A stretch of 64,000 bases of DNA from Chloroflexaceae bacterium (GTDB taxonomy: Bacteria > Chloroflexota > Chloroflexia > Chloroflexales > Chloroflexaceae), in contig JANQID010000010.1 in the NCBI GenBank assembly GCA_028282325.1, positions 1-64,000 of the forward strand, read 5' to 3'. Shown piece by piece: positions 8,247 to 17,344 of the stretch. Under the pieces are notes generated by a model that made no database searches, had not been told where the DNA came from, and saw nothing but the letters and a program-made list of their open reading frames with translations. The translations under genes and the position numbers were made by a program. Each line of letters starts with the position of its first letter. Positions within the stretch are counted from its first letter, which is position 1.

Positions 8247-9239
8247 CTAGTGTTGAATCGGCCTGGCAGATGATCCGGGGATGAAAGCGCCGCCCCGGCT
8301 TATAATCAGCGCACCTAGGCCGGTTCCCGCGAGCAGATAGAACGCAACGACACCCCAGATCGGTGTGAGTATGGTGCATACAATCAGTGGCGTGCTCAGA
8401 AGCGACGCGCCTAATACGGTTGTCGCTTCTGAAGTTATCTGTCGCGACCGAACGATACGTCGCCCGATCGCCTGTGCGGTAGTCGCCAGTCCATAGAGAT
8501 AGGGTATTTGCACCAACAGCGCGACAACTGCGATAAATGGCAATCCGACTAGCGTCAGGGCGAGCAAGGCGACAAACATTATGGTCACTGCGGACAGGAT
8601 CAGCGTTGTGATCAACCCCAGGGCAACCGATCGCCACGGCCTGTACAGCAATGTACGACCCGCCCCCTCGGTGCGTCGTGGCCAGACTAGCGAACTGGCT
8701 ATGGCAAGCGCAAGGCTGACGATAACCAACACGCTCCCTGCCAGCGCTCCAGGTAAAGTGCCCGACCTTGATCGCGGGTCGCCGACGAGATTCACCAACC
8801 CGGCGACGACCTGCCCGCCGATCGACGGCTCGCCAATCACCTGACCGGCGACTGTTGCCGTGGATTGCTTGCGCAGATTGCCGGTTAACGCCAGTACATG
8901 ACCATCGACGCGCGCGGAAGATCCCAGCGTCACCATACCGCCGTAGCTGATGACATCGCCATATACGCGTCCATTGACGGTGATCGAACCATTCCAACTG
9001 GTGACGTCGCCGACTACTTCCCCGTCGATAATGATGTCTTGCTGAATCGTTGCCACATTACCTTCTATGCGCTCGCCGGGCTCAACGTGAATGATGGCTT
9101 CCTGTGCATTCGCAGCGGGCGGAAAAAACAGACTCAGCAGCAGCAGCGACAGGCTCAGTGTGACCAGCGCGAGGCGTTCGAATACGCGTTGCAGAGGAGG
9201 ACGCGTTTGTAGATGCGGCGATTGATGCAGCGTAATCAC
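8247..9239 (-). CDS. Exported bactofilin-like (polymer-forming) membrane protein
   Basis: 330 aa from a GTG at 9239 that overlaps the stop of the anti-sigma-like gene (GTGA) and has AGGAG 7 bases upstream. A signal peptide ends near AANAQ. Next come short beta-helix-like repeats (IIIDGEVVGDVTSWNGSITV, then GRVYGDVISYGG) typical of polymer-forming/bactofilin domains, then four or five membrane helices. The beta-helical part is predicted outside the membrane, unlike cytoplasmic bactofilins. It is the last gene of the ECF operon and is probably controlled by that sigma factor. Its role in the envelope is inferred. Confidence 0.75.
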   Translation of the reverse strand: MITLHQSPHLQTRPPLQRVFERLALVTLSLSLLLLSLFFPPAANAQEAIIHVEPGERIEGNVATIQQDIIIDGEVVGDVTSWNGSITVNGRVYGDVISYGGMVTLGSSARVDGHVLALTGNLRKQSTATVAGQVIGEPSIGGQVVAGLVNLVGDPRSRSGTLPGALAGSVLVIVSLALAIASSLVWPRRTEGAGRTLLYRPWRSVALGLITTLILSAVTIMFVALLALTLVGLPFIAVVALLVQIPYLYGLATTAQAIGRRIVRSRQITSEATTVLGASLLSTPLIVCTILTPIWGVVAFYLLAGTGLGALIISRGGAFIPGSSARPIQH

Positions 9240-9724
9240 GTACCGGCTCCTATCGAATATGGCAATGTTATGCTGCGCAGCAATTGGCGCCAACCCCAGA
9301 TCAGGATGGCCAGGCCGAGAACGAAAATGACGAAGCCTGCCCATCCTGGCGCTAAGAGCGTATGAACAAGCGGTTTGGCAATCAGGGTGAGCACGAGCAC
9401 AAACCGACCGGGCCCTCCGGTCAACTCGCCGAGGGCGCTGGCCGGTCCGCTGCTATCGAATAGCACACCCCAGCCGCCAAACAGCGCAATCAGCGCTAGA
9501 AGCGCCAGTGCGCCCCAGGCGAGCATAGGGCCTGGCGCGACTCTGCGTTCACGAATTGTAGACGCCGACGGTATTTCCTGGTGAAGTCGAGCCTGCACGC
9601 GCATCGCCAGATCTGGCGGCGTCGGTATGAAGGCTGGCTCTTGATAACGCGCCAATGCCTTGCGCAGAGCTTCGTCGTCAGCCGCTTCATCGTCGTCAGT
9701 TATTTTGTCGCTTCGATATCCCAT
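9236..9724 (-). CDS. Putative membrane anti-sigma factor
   Basis: 162 aa. A charged cytosolic N-terminus (ITDDDEAADDEALRKALARY) and PPDLAMRVQARLHQE are followed by two membrane helices (about 68-90 and 120-145). It overlaps the ECF sigma gene by 25 bases and the bactofilin-like gene by 4, so all three are probably translated together. Position and topology suggest it holds the sigma factor at the membrane. No HxxxCxxC zinc motif is seen, so it is not a classical zinc anti-sigma protein. Confidence 0.6.
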   Translation of the reverse strand: MGYRSDKITDDDEAADDEALRKALARYQEPAFIPTPPDLAMRVQARLHQEIPSASTIRERRVAPGPMLAWGALALLALIALFGGWGVLFDSSGPASALGELTGGPGRFVLVLTLIAKPLVHTLLAPGWAGFVIFVLGLAILIWGWRQLLRSITLPYSIGAGT

Positions 9725-10278
9725 ACATTTGTCCCATCGGTTTTGAGCATGTCGAGTAACATACGCCGTGCGCGATGGAGGCGCGTTTTCACAGCGCTTT
9801 CAGTGAGCCCGGTTGCGTTGGCAATTTCCTGGTAAGACATGTCGTGCCAATAGCGCAAAACCGTCACCGTGCGGTAGTTATCGGGCAACTGGTTCAACAT
9901 TTGCTGGACTTCGTCTTGTCGCTCATGATCCAGGGCGCTCCGTTCGGGGCCGGGATGATCGCTCGTCAACCAGAATGCAACGTCATCGAGCGTTAACCAG
10001 GGATAGCGTTTGCGCCGCAGCCGGTCGATGCAGTAATTCGAGCTGATCGTGAGAAGCCAGGCACTGAAACGTCGCTGCGGATCAAAACTGGACAGGCGCG
10101 TATACGCACGGATAAATGCCTCTTGCACCGCATCCTCGGCTTCCTGGGCATTGTTAAGCATGCGGTAGGCCTGGTTATATACGGCTCCGGTATATCGCTC
10201 AACCAGCCGGTTGAACGCCTCGGTTTTTCCGTCCAGCGTCTGAGCGATCCAGCGCGCCTCCTCTGCCTGCTGATCCAT
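9700..10278 (-). CDS. ECF-family RNA polymerase sigma factor
   Basis: 192 aa. Region 2 covers about 20-90: FNRLVERYTGAVYNQAYRML, NAQEAEDAVQEAFIRAY and RRFSAWLLTISSNYCIDRLR. Region 4 covers about 130-180: MLNQLPDNYRTVTVLRYWHD, then MSYQEIANATGLTESAVKTR, a helix-turn-helix that reads the -35 element. It directs polymerase to an envelope-stress type regulon, judging by its operon partners. It is the first gene of an overlapping set with the anti-sigma-like and bactofilin-like genes. Confidence 0.93.
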   Translation of the reverse strand: MDQQAEEARWIAQTLDGKTEAFNRLVERYTGAVYNQAYRMLNNAQEAEDAVQEAFIRAYTRLSSFDPQRRFSAWLLTISSNYCIDRLRRKRYPWLTLDDVAFWLTSDHPGPERSALDHERQDEVQQMLNQLPDNYRTVTVLRYWHDMSYQEIANATGLTESAVKTRLHRARRMLLDMLKTDGTNVWDIEATK

Positions 10279-10458
10279 ACCGTGTATTGCTCCACTATAA
10301 CTATGTACGCACGATGCTGTCCCAAGGTTGCGGTTTCCCAGGCGCGTGACACTTGCACAACTACGCAGCTTCGTGTACCATCTTGGTGTCCGCGAAGCAC
10401 CGGGGGCTGGCGGTGAATCGGTGATCAGGCGTTTCCCCGGACGCCTTGGGAGAGATCA

Positions 10459-10710
10459 GTGGCAGGCAGCTACAATCGTGAACAAATTCGCGCCGCACTG
10501 TCCGAGACTGACCCTAGCTTCAGCCATTATCTCGATTTAGAGACTGGTAACGTCATCAGAGTTCATGATACTGACCCAAGCCCGGAAACGGAGCAATTGC
10601 GCAATCAGATTATGGAAGGGTATGGCGACCGCTATCGTTATATTCCTGGCGGTAATTCCACACCAGATGATGATGCTGTGAATAATTGGCTGGAGGCTGA
10701 AGGGCTGTAA
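10459..10710 (+). CDS. Small acidic hypothetical protein
   Basis: 83 aa from a GTG at 10459, with GGGAGA 8 bases upstream. The sequence begins MAGSYNREQIRAALSETDPS and continues with LDLETGNVIRVHDTDPSPE; it is acidic and soluble, with no membrane segment. The DLETGNVI phrase recalls UPF0158-like proteins, but the length and the rest do not let me assign it. It stands alone between the divergent ECF operon and the convergent permease gene. Confidence 0.55.
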   Translation: MAGSYNREQIRAALSETDPSFSHYLDLETGNVIRVHDTDPSPETEQLRNQIMEGYGDRYRYIPGGNSTPDDDAVNNWLEAEGL

Positions 10711-10779
10711 TTAAGCGTCTGCCCCCGGCACATTCGGAACGTTGGGTTGGCATACCCAGATATTGGCGTTTGCTTTGGG

Positions 10780-12030
10780 CTACTTCTCATATGGCCGACC
10801 AATTGCTGCAGGGGGCGTGGCCCGTCCGATCAGACCGGCTAGGACGACCATTGTTGTGACGTACGGCAGGATTTGTAGAAACTGAATTGGCATAGGGCTG
10901 CCGAAAAGTTCCACTTTGAGGAACTGGAAGCGTGTACCCAGCGCTTCGGCAAAACCGAAGAGCATCGCACCGCCGAAAGCGCCGAAGGGCGTCCACTTGC
11001 CGAAGATCATGGCCGCCAGGGCGATGAAGCCTTTGCCGTTGGTCATCCCATCGTCGAAATTGCCGACAGTTTCGAGCGAAAACCATGCGCCGCCCAATCC
11101 TGCAATCATTCCGCTGATCAAGACGTTGAGATAACGTGTACGGTTTACATCGATCCCCACTGTGTCAGCCGCGCGCGGATTCTCTCCCACTGCACGCATA
11201 CGTAATCCCCAACGGGTGAAAAACAATACCACATGGGTCGCGATGATCAGAATGATCATCGCGTAAAAGATAGGCTTCTCGCTGAAGAAGAGTTGCCCAA
11301 CCAGAGGGATATCCGCCAGCATGGGGATAGGTAATTCCGGAAGCGTGATTTTGCCCCCCGGCAAGTTGACCAGGAAGGAGCGGCGGAGGTAACCGGTGAC
11401 GCCGATTGCCAGAATATTCACCACCGTGCCGCTGATAATCTGGTCGGTCTTGAAGGTGACGGAGAGCATCGCATGGAGCAAGGCGGACAACCCGCCGATC
11501 GATACCGCCGCCACGACGCCGAACCAGATGCTGCCGGTCAGCACGAAGGCGGCGAATCCAAATGCCGCCCCAAACAGCATCATCCCCTCGATGGCAATAT
11601 TTACCACGCCTGATCGTTCAGAATAAATGCCGGCAAGCGCGCCGAGCGCCAGAGGCGTTCCCAGGCGCATGCTCTCAGCGATCATGGTGAGGGCGTTGGT
11701 TTTTCCGCCGGCGGCGGCGGCGATCAATACAGCAGGAATGATCAATATGCCACTCAGCCAGAGCAGCGGTATACTAATGCTCTCTAGAGACGAAAACCAT
11801 CCGAGAATGCCGCTGCCCAGATACAGCAGCCCGATGATCAGCATCGTCGTCGTTGTCGGCACGGCCAACACAGGACCGGGCGTCTGTCCGGAACTAAAGG
11901 TGAGCGTGGTGGTGAGCGGCTCTTCAACTCCCAACAGCGGTGTGTAATTAAAGAGGATCAGTCCGCCTATAAGGATGAGGAAAAGGGCGATAATCTGGCG
12001 ACGTGAAATGCCTCGACGACGTTTCGTCAT
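10780..12030 (-). CDS. Nucleoside/BMP-type ABC transporter permease
   Basis: 416 aa from an ATG at 12030 with AAAGGA upstream; the longer ORF start at 12066 lacks one. About ten membrane helices are visible. The motif RLGTPLALGALAGIYSERSG followed by VVNIAIEGMMLFGA, and later GENPRAADTVGIDVNRTRYL, is typical of the second permease of BmpA-type purine-nucleoside importers (NupQ/YufQ-like). The usual partners (binding lipoprotein, double ATPase, first permease) are not adjacent, so it is an orphan here or the operon has been split. Confidence 0.85.
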   Translation of the reverse strand: MTKRRRGISRRQIIALFLILIGGLILFNYTPLLGVEEPLTTTLTFSSGQTPGPVLAVPTTTTMLIIGLLYLGSGILGWFSSLESISIPLLWLSGILIIPAVLIAAAAGGKTNALTMIAESMRLGTPLALGALAGIYSERSGVVNIAIEGMMLFGAAFGFAAFVLTGSIWFGVVAAVSIGGLSALLHAMLSVTFKTDQIISGTVVNILAIGVTGYLRRSFLVNLPGGKITLPELPIPMLADIPLVGQLFFSEKPIFYAMIILIIATHVVLFFTRWGLRMRAVGENPRAADTVGIDVNRTRYLNVLISGMIAGLGGAWFSLETVGNFDDGMTNGKGFIALAAMIFGKWTPFGAFGGAMLFGFAEALGTRFQFLKVELFGSPMPIQFLQILPYVTTMVVLAGLIGRATPPAAIGRPYEK

Positions 12031-12230
12031 CAAGCGATCCTTTCTGCTCACTCTGCGGCGCCTCAATCATACCATAGATTGGCGCTGATACGTGTTGCTC
12101 TGCTTGACATAAAATATTCGACGCTGGCATAGAGAATCAAAAGTCGGTATACTGATATGCTGTTGTATGGAAGGTCTCCTAACTCTGCGCTAGACGCAAC
12201 ATGACATAATTTAACTGATTACGGTGTGTT

Positions 12231-12803
12231 ATGGAACAATTGCCCGATCAACGCCAACTTCCGCACATTCCTGAGTCCCATACGCCGCCAACAACCGCAC
12301 AGATGGTGGAAAGTTTGCTGTTCGTTTCAGCAGAGCCGGTGACCGTTGTGCAATTGGCCAGAGCGCTTGATCTTCCCGTTGATACAATCGAAGAAGCGTT
12401 GAGCATGCTCGAAGCGTCATGCCGCTCGCGCGGCATCCGCGTTCAACGTTTTGGCGAACAGGTACAGCTTGTCAGCGCACCAGAAGCATCTCAAGCGATT
12501 ATGCGGCTCCTTGGCGTTCACATGGATTCCCGGCTCTCGAGCGCGGCGCTGGAAGTATTGGCGTTGATCTCGTATCGTCAGCCAATCACGCGGGCAGGCA
12601 TTGAGGATATCCGGGGCGTTGATAGCAGCGGAGTAATCCGCGCTCTCCTTGCCCGTGATTTAATCGTGGAAGCGGGTCGATTGGAAACGGCCGGACGTCC
12701 GATCCTCTATGCGACGACGCCTGAGTTTATGCGCCAGTTTGGCTTGACCAACTTGTCGGAACTGCCCCCACTGGATATCTCATTGCCAGATACGGATGTA
12801 TAG
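12231..12803 (+). CDS. scpB: Segregation and condensation protein B
   Basis: 190 aa. Two winged-helix domains are visible. The first opens with MVESLLFVSAEPVTVVQLAR and a later segment reads RLSSAALEVLALISYRQPIT followed by RAGIEDIRGVDSSGVIRALL, the ScpB signature. ScpB pairs with ScpA and SMC to condense and segregate replicated origins. scpA is not next to it here; its neighbour is the dnaA/DnaA-box region. A perfect TTGACA lies upstream at 12104-12109, but its -10 is weak. Confidence 0.93.
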   Translation: MEQLPDQRQLPHIPESHTPPTTAQMVESLLFVSAEPVTVVQLARALDLPVDTIEEALSMLEASCRSRGIRVQRFGEQVQLVSAPEASQAIMRLLGVHMDSRLSSAALEVLALISYRQPITRAGIEDIRGVDSSGVIRALLARDLIVEAGRLETAGRPILYATTPEFMRQFGLTNLSELPPLDISLPDTDV

Positions 12804-12888
12804 CTCGTTTACATAAGTAAGGCAATGTGCGACCTGACGGATGTGAATAATGCTAGCGCTGAGCGTACGTACAACCGAATTTCTCGGC

Positions 12889-13290
12889 TTTTCCACATTC
12901 TCCCCTACTTATCCACATATTCATAGTGGATAAGTAGGGGAGGAAAAGCATCTCGATCAAAGCGGTTTCTACGTGACGCTAATGCCATTCAATTCCCGCC
13001 AGCGTAAAGATCGGCAAAAAGTTATCCACATGGGAGCGTTTGAGCCAGATCAATATCCCTTGTCGTAGATGGTTCTGGCGTAGGAAACACCGCAATCTGG
13101 CACGGCAACATTATAAGAAGACCTGATTGATTCTGAGTCTTATGTTTCTTGAAATGGCGGGTTTGATCGAGTATGATTGGCGCTACAAGTTCAACGCAGC
13201 CCGATCTCTTTACTCCAAATCTGTAACTTTGACGTCGCTCATTGTTACGCAGATAAATTATGCGTAGACGGCGCACAATATAATATTATG
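12889..13290. other. DnaA-box cluster upstream of dnaA, possible oriC
   Basis: The 528-base gap between scpB and dnaA holds TTATCCACA at 12909-12917 and 13022-13030, an inverted TTATCCACT at 12933-12925, and a one-mismatch TTTTCCACA at 12889-12897. An AT-only stretch lies at 13277-13289, shortly before dnaA. Consensus bacterial DnaA boxes read TTATNCACA. The cluster, the AT-rich stretch and the dnaA neighbourhood fit a replication origin, though the same boxes could serve dnaA autoregulation. A possible dnaA promoter is TTGACG (13229-13234), 17 bases, GATAAA (13252-13257). Confidence 0.55.
12900..12942. repeat. 17-bp perfect inverted repeat carrying two DnaA boxes
   Basis: Arms 12900-12916 (CTCCCCTACTTATCCAC) and 12926-12942 are exactly complementary around a 9-base AT-rich loop. 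Each arm contains a DnaA-box core facing the other. The symmetry would place two DnaA molecules head to head. Confidence 0.85.
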
Positions 13291-13331
13291 TGCACCTCGT
13301 GATTGCAGATTCCCACAGAACGGAGGCCCTT

Positions 13332-14825
13332 GTGAACCTGAGCCAGATATGGCAGGCTGCACTGGGCACAATTCAGATGCAGGTTTCGCGGCAGGAATTC
13401 GATACCTGGTTGCGTGGAACCACTCTGCTGTCGATTGACAACGGCACCGCGACATTGGGCGCCACATCCCCTTTTTACAAAGAGGCGCTTGAGAATCGCT
13501 ATATGGCGCCGGTCCGGCGATCACTCGGCGATATTCTGGGCTACCCGGTGCATGTGCGGGTGGTTATCACCTCTCATCAGGTTTTGCGCCCTGAAACGAC
13601 GGCGACGAGTTATGTGTCACAGTGGAGCGCTCAAGGCTATGACGAGGCGGCGACGATTATGGCCGAGGAAGCGCCTGTTGAACAGAAATACCATTCCCCG
13701 AATGGTCGCGCCAACGGAAAATCGAATGGGGCGGGCGGTACGCCATCTGAACACAAAGCAGTGCAGCTCGAATTGTCCAGTGCAATGCGTACGGGCATGC
13801 TTAATTCAAAGTATGTTTTTGAACGTTTTATTGTCGGTTCAAGTAATCGTCTGGCGCATGCGGCGTGCTCAGCCGTTGCTGAGCATCCGGCGCATGCCTA
13901 TAATCCGCTCTTCCTGTATGGCGGAGTTGGGTTGGGTAAAACCCACCTGCTGCATGCGATTGGCAACTATGTGCTGGATCGCGACCCGGAGATTAATGTC
14001 CTTTATGTTTCGTCAGAGAAGTTTACGAATGATCTGATTAACTCGATTCGTCGGCAGCAGACGGAGGAGTTTCGTATTCGCTATCGCAGTATTGATGTGC
14101 TGCTTATCGACGATATCCAATTTATTGCCGGGAAAGATGCGACGCAGGAAGAATTTTTCCACACGTTCAATACGCTTCACTCCGCAGCCAAGCAGATTGT
14201 GATTAGCTCTGACCGCCCGCCAAAGGCGATCTTGACTCTGGAGGAACGTCTGCGCTCTCGCTTTGAGTGGGGGTTGATCGTCGATATTCAGCCGCCTGAT
14301 CTGGAAACGCGAACGGCGATTTTGCGCGCTAAAGGTGAGCAGATTAGCTTGCGCATTCCGCCTGATGTGATTGATTTCCTGGCGCACAAAATTCAAAGCA
14401 ATATTCGTGAGTTGGAAGGCAGTCTGAATCGTGTGGCAGCCTATGCCGAACTCAACCAGTCGCCGATTACGGTAGACGTCGCAGCATCGGCGCTGGCTGA
14501 ATTGCTTGACAATACGCGCCGGAAGCGCATCACCTCTGATATGATCATTCGGGCGGTCAGCGAATTCTATAGCGTCGACATCCAGACGCTCCAGGGACGG
14601 GCGCGCAGTCGCAATGTGGCCGTGCCGCGCCAGGTCGCAATGTATTTGCTGCGTCAGGAAACCGATAGCAGCCTGGTGGATATCGGGAACTTGCTGGGCG
14701 GGCGCGATCATACCACAGTGATGTATGGAAGTGATAAAATAGCCGAGGACATCAACGCCGACGCACGTTTGCGCAATGAAGTGTTGTCTATTCGTGAGAA
14801 GCTGTATGGGCAAGGGAGTCAGTAG
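13332..14825 (+). CDS. dnaA: Chromosomal replication initiator protein DnaA
   Basis: 497 aa from a GTG at 13332 with GGAGG just upstream; an ORF start 42 bases earlier lacks this. Domain I starts [21 protein letters not shown] variable linker contains a Gly/Asn-rich patch. The AAA+ domain has Walker [20 protein letters not shown] and Walker [14 protein letters not shown]. The C-terminal DNA-binding domain carries [18 protein letters not shown], the DnaA signature. It opens the origin by binding DnaA boxes, several of which lie in the preceding gap. dnaN does not follow it. Confidence 0.97.
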   Translation: MNLSQIWQAALGTIQMQVSRQEFDTWLRGTTLLSIDNGTATLGATSPFYKEALENRYMAPVRRSLGDILGYPVHVRVVITSHQVLRPETTATSYVSQWSAQGYDEAATIMAEEAPVEQKYHSPNGRANGKSNGAGGTPSEHKAVQLELSSAMRTGMLNSKYVFERFIVGSSNRLAHAACSAVAEHPAHAYNPLFLYGGVGLGKTHLLHAIGNYVLDRDPEINVLYVSSEKFTNDLINSIRRQQTEEFRIRYRSIDVLLIDDIQFIAGKDATQEEFFHTFNTLHSAAKQIVISSDRPPKAILTLEERLRSRFEWGLIVDIQPPDLETRTAILRAKGEQISLRIPPDVIDFLAHKIQSNIRELEGSLNRVAAYAELNQSPITVDVAASALAELLDNTRRKRITSDMIIRAVSEFYSVDIQTLQGRARSRNVAVPRQVAMYLLRQETDSSLVDIGNLLGGRDHTTVMYGSDKIAEDINADARLRNEVLSIREKLYGQGSQ

Positions 14826-14864
14826 GATCGCGAATGTGTCGGATGCTGTAATGTTTTGTGCGTA

Positions 14865-14914
14865 CGAAGCCCCGTCTTTTCTTAGCTTAGGTGAGAAGGC
14901 GGGGTTCGGTTTTG
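14865..14914 (+). terminator. Intrinsic terminator after dnaA
   Basis: A GC-rich arm (CGAAGCCCCG) pairs imperfectly with CGGGGTTCG about 30 bases later. It is followed by GTTTTGTT. Confidence 0.55.
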
Positions 14915-14990
14915 TTATTGGTTCAGGGCAATGTCGCTCCTTATACTCTCGTGTTTGAGGGTGTTTGGCAATGTCAGGAGAGGTCTCAGC

Positions 14991-15764
14991 GTGAGAATCG
15001 CCGGCAACTATACTTTTGAAGCTACGCGTGCCGAAGTCAGGGCGGCGTTGAATGATCCTGACGTGATAAAACGATCCATTCCTGGTTGCCAGAAATTCGA
15101 TCGAGTAGGCGAGCGCGAGTTTGCGAGCGAGCTTACGGTTGACGTAAACTCCATACACAGCGTCTTCAGCGGACGTATGCGCGTTGAAGATGTAAAGCCG
15201 CTTGAATCCTATCGTATTGTTGTTTATGGCGATGGCGACGATGGTTTTGTTATGGGTGAAGGTATTATCAAATTGCGGGATGACGTGCAAACAATCATTA
15301 TGGATTATGGCGGTGAGGTGCAGATCGGCGGGACAATTGCCAGAACGAGCCAGCCTATGCTTGACGGCGCGGCCAAAGTATTGATCAACCAGACCCTCAG
15401 GGCAATTTCCGCACAGGTTATCGCACGCCGCGCCGACCACTCGATTGTGTTTGGCGGTGGCGGTATTGACGTGGTTCCTGGCGCTGCTTCAGAACCTGCT
15501 GGATCATCGTCGCCCGAAAATCCCTTGCTTGCGCAGCAAGAAGACCTTCAACCGTCATCCGGTATGCCTGCTGCTGGTTCATCGTTGTCGCTTGACCAGT
15601 TTTCTGCTGACTCGGCCTATACACCTGAGCATCATAGCGACGTTGAGCGCGGCGGCGTGGCTCCGCGTGGGGTGATTGCCGATACCGTTGAACGTTTCTG
15701 GCTCCTATGGGTTCTTCTGGCGTTTATCTTCGGCTATTTGCTTGGGCGGCGACGGCGACGCTGA
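14991..15764 (+). CDS. CoxG/SRPBCC domain protein with C-terminal membrane anchor
   Basis: 257 aa from a GTG at 14991, preceded by AGGAGAGG and a 7-base spacer; this excludes 20 codons that overlap the dnaA terminator region. Residues 1-150 form an SRPBCC fold of the carbon monoxide dehydrogenase subunit G type (GNYTFEATRAEVRAALNDPD, VIKRSIPGCQKF). A Ser/Pro-rich linker follows, then one membrane helix (FWLLWVLLAFIFGYLLG) and a poly-Arg end. CoxG proteins help recruit or mature CO dehydrogenase, but no cox genes are near and many homologues have other, unknown roles. Confidence 0.8.
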   Translation: MRIAGNYTFEATRAEVRAALNDPDVIKRSIPGCQKFDRVGEREFASELTVDVNSIHSVFSGRMRVEDVKPLESYRIVVYGDGDDGFVMGEGIIKLRDDVQTIIMDYGGEVQIGGTIARTSQPMLDGAAKVLINQTLRAISAQVIARRADHSIVFGGGGIDVVPGAASEPAGSSSPENPLLAQQEDLQPSSGMPAAGSSLSLDQFSADSAYTPEHHSDVERGGVAPRGVIADTVERFWLLWVLLAFIFGYLLGRRRRR

Positions 15765-15800
15765 CCATTTCCGGCTGGTGAGGCGAAGTTCGTGAGAATC

Positions 15801-15834
15801 CAGGAGGGGACACGGATTACCGCGTCCCCTCCTG
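15801..15834. terminator. Bidirectional hairpin between CoxG-like and prs genes
   Basis: Perfect 11-bp arms CAGGAGGGGAC (15801-15811) and GTCCCCTCCTG (15824-15834) lie between convergent genes. No strong T-run is seen, so efficiency is uncertain. Confidence 0.65.
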
Positions 15835-15857
15835 AAGTATACACGCTATCGATGTGA

Positions 15858-16862
15858 TTAGAGTAAGGCGGGGTGGTTGCGCTGTTGGAAGATAGTATCT
15901 ACTGAGACGCCGCGGTTCATCCGTTGGATGACCTCGGCCAGCAATGCGCTAACCGAGAGAACGGTGAGGCCGGGCCAGCGTTTTTCCGGTGGCAGTGGCA
16001 GCGTGTCGGTGGTGACTAATTCGTGGATCGGGCTGTTTTGCAGGCGTTCGGCGGCGTTGCTCGCAAATACTGGGTGAACGCAGCAGGCGTAGATTTCGCG
16101 CGCGCCATTCCGTTCCAGCAGATGCGCAACTTCGATCATCGAACCACCGGTTGCTATTTCGTCGTCGACCAGAATACAACGTTTGTTTTTAACATCGCCA
16201 ATGATGTTGAGTATTTCCGGTGCAGTGAGTTGCCCTTCCCGGCGTGCGAAATACTGGATTCGGCGTTTCTCGGCGATTGCCAGCGGAACGCTGAGCGACT
16301 CGGCGAAGTTGCGGGCGCGTTTGGCGAAGCCGACATCGGGCGAGACGACGACGGCGTCGTCCCAGCCTTTGCCTTTCTCGGCAAAGTAACGCGTAAGAAT
16401 TGACATTGCGCTCAGTTCATCCATCGGCACGCTGAAAAACCCCTGGATCTGTCCGGCGTGCAAGTCGATCGTCAAAACTTGTTGTGCGCCGGCCACCTGG
16501 ATCATATCTGCCATCAGGCGCGCGGTGATCGGTACGCGGGGCTGATCGCGCTTATCGGTGCGCCCATAGGCGTAGTAGGGGATGACAGCAGTAACGCGGC
16601 CTGCCGAAGAGCGTTTGCACGCGTCCAGCATTATCAGCAATTCCAGAATGTTATCGCTCAACGGGGTTGCCAGCGATTGAACGACAAAAACGTCTTTTTC
16701 GCGCACGCTCTCATTCAGCTTTACAAAGATGTTTTCGTTGCTGAACTTGATAACTGTCGCATCGCCTAGCGGAACGCCCGCGCGTTCACAAATCGCCTGC
16801 GCCAGATCTCGACCGCCATTGCCCGCAAAAATGCGTAGTTCGTCAAAACGACTGCCCATCAT
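15858..16862 (-). CDS. prs: Ribose-phosphate pyrophosphokinase
   Basis: 334 aa, normal length. It makes PRPP from ribose 5-phosphate and ATP for nucleotide, His and Trp synthesis. Motifs: FSNENIFVKLNESVREKDVF near 40, the flexible-loop region YYAYGRTDKRDQPRVPITAR near 95-115, the metal-binding DLHAGQIQGFF near 132, and the PRPP-binding loop RCILVDDEIATGGSMIEVAH near 230. The first two codons are both Met; GAGG precedes them. It is convergent with the CoxG-like gene. Confidence 0.96.
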   Translation of the reverse strand: MMGSRFDELRIFAGNGGRDLAQAICERAGVPLGDATVIKFSNENIFVKLNESVREKDVFVVQSLATPLSDNILELLIMLDACKRSSAGRVTAVIPYYAYGRTDKRDQPRVPITARLMADMIQVAGAQQVLTIDLHAGQIQGFFSVPMDELSAMSILTRYFAEKGKGWDDAVVVSPDVGFAKRARNFAESLSVPLAIAEKRRIQYFARREGQLTAPEILNIIGDVKNKRCILVDDEIATGGSMIEVAHLLERNGAREIYACCVHPVFASNAAERLQNSPIHELVTTDTLPLPPEKRWPGLTVLSVSALLAEVIQRMNRGVSVDTIFQQRNHPALL

Positions 16863-16882
16863 TTTTCCTCTTCAACTATACG

Positions 16883-17326
16883 TTAAATTCGTTCTTGTAA
16901 TAATGTCAGTAGTGCATCTCGTTCCAGTCGTAATCCTGATGGTAGAGAATGCTGGCGTATTTGCTCGTCTCCTTCATCAGCGAATATCAATACGCGTATA
17001 GCGGGATGTCGTATGAGAACGGTCAAGAGTTGGTCTACACTCACCTCAACCAGGCGTGGAGATGCGCCGAGACGGTGATGCTGTGCGAATGCCAGCGCCG
17101 CATCTGGACTTGGAAAGGCAACGAGTGTACGAGGATGTGTGCTTCTTTGTTCTCCTGTTTCACTGGCGCTGGTCTCGGTGCGATAGACGTAATATGTAGC
17201 GCAGGCAGTATGTCCATATCCATAGTTCACAAGCTGGGCGCACAACGCATCAAATGCCGCTTGGGCAGTCTCCAGGCTAAAGCCTTGTTGTTGGGCGACC
17301 CCGATGAACAGGGAGGGCTTGATCAT
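16883..17326 (-). CDS. Hypothetical protein
   Basis: 147 aa, soluble, no signal peptide. It reads as alternating helices and strands, with RTLVAFPSPDAALAFAQHHR near 67 and LLTVLIRHPAIRVLIFAD near 100. The layout loosely recalls SseB-like or other small alpha/beta proteins, but I cannot assign it. It lies between prs and the FGYP-repeat gene on the same strand with short gaps, so it may be co-transcribed with them. Confidence 0.6.
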   Translation of the reverse strand: MIKPSLFIGVAQQQGFSLETAQAAFDALCAQLVNYGYGHTACATYYVYRTETSASETGEQRSTHPRTLVAFPSPDAALAFAQHHRLGASPRLVEVSVDQLLTVLIRHPAIRVLIFADEGDEQIRQHSLPSGLRLERDALLTLLQERI

Positions 17327-17344
17327 AGCCGGTCTTGTTTCTGG

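Noticed and set aside
14013-15440. 475-codon minus-strand ORF opposite dnaA and the CoxG-like gene
   Set aside because: No recognisable domain, no ribosome site, and both plus-strand genes are certain.
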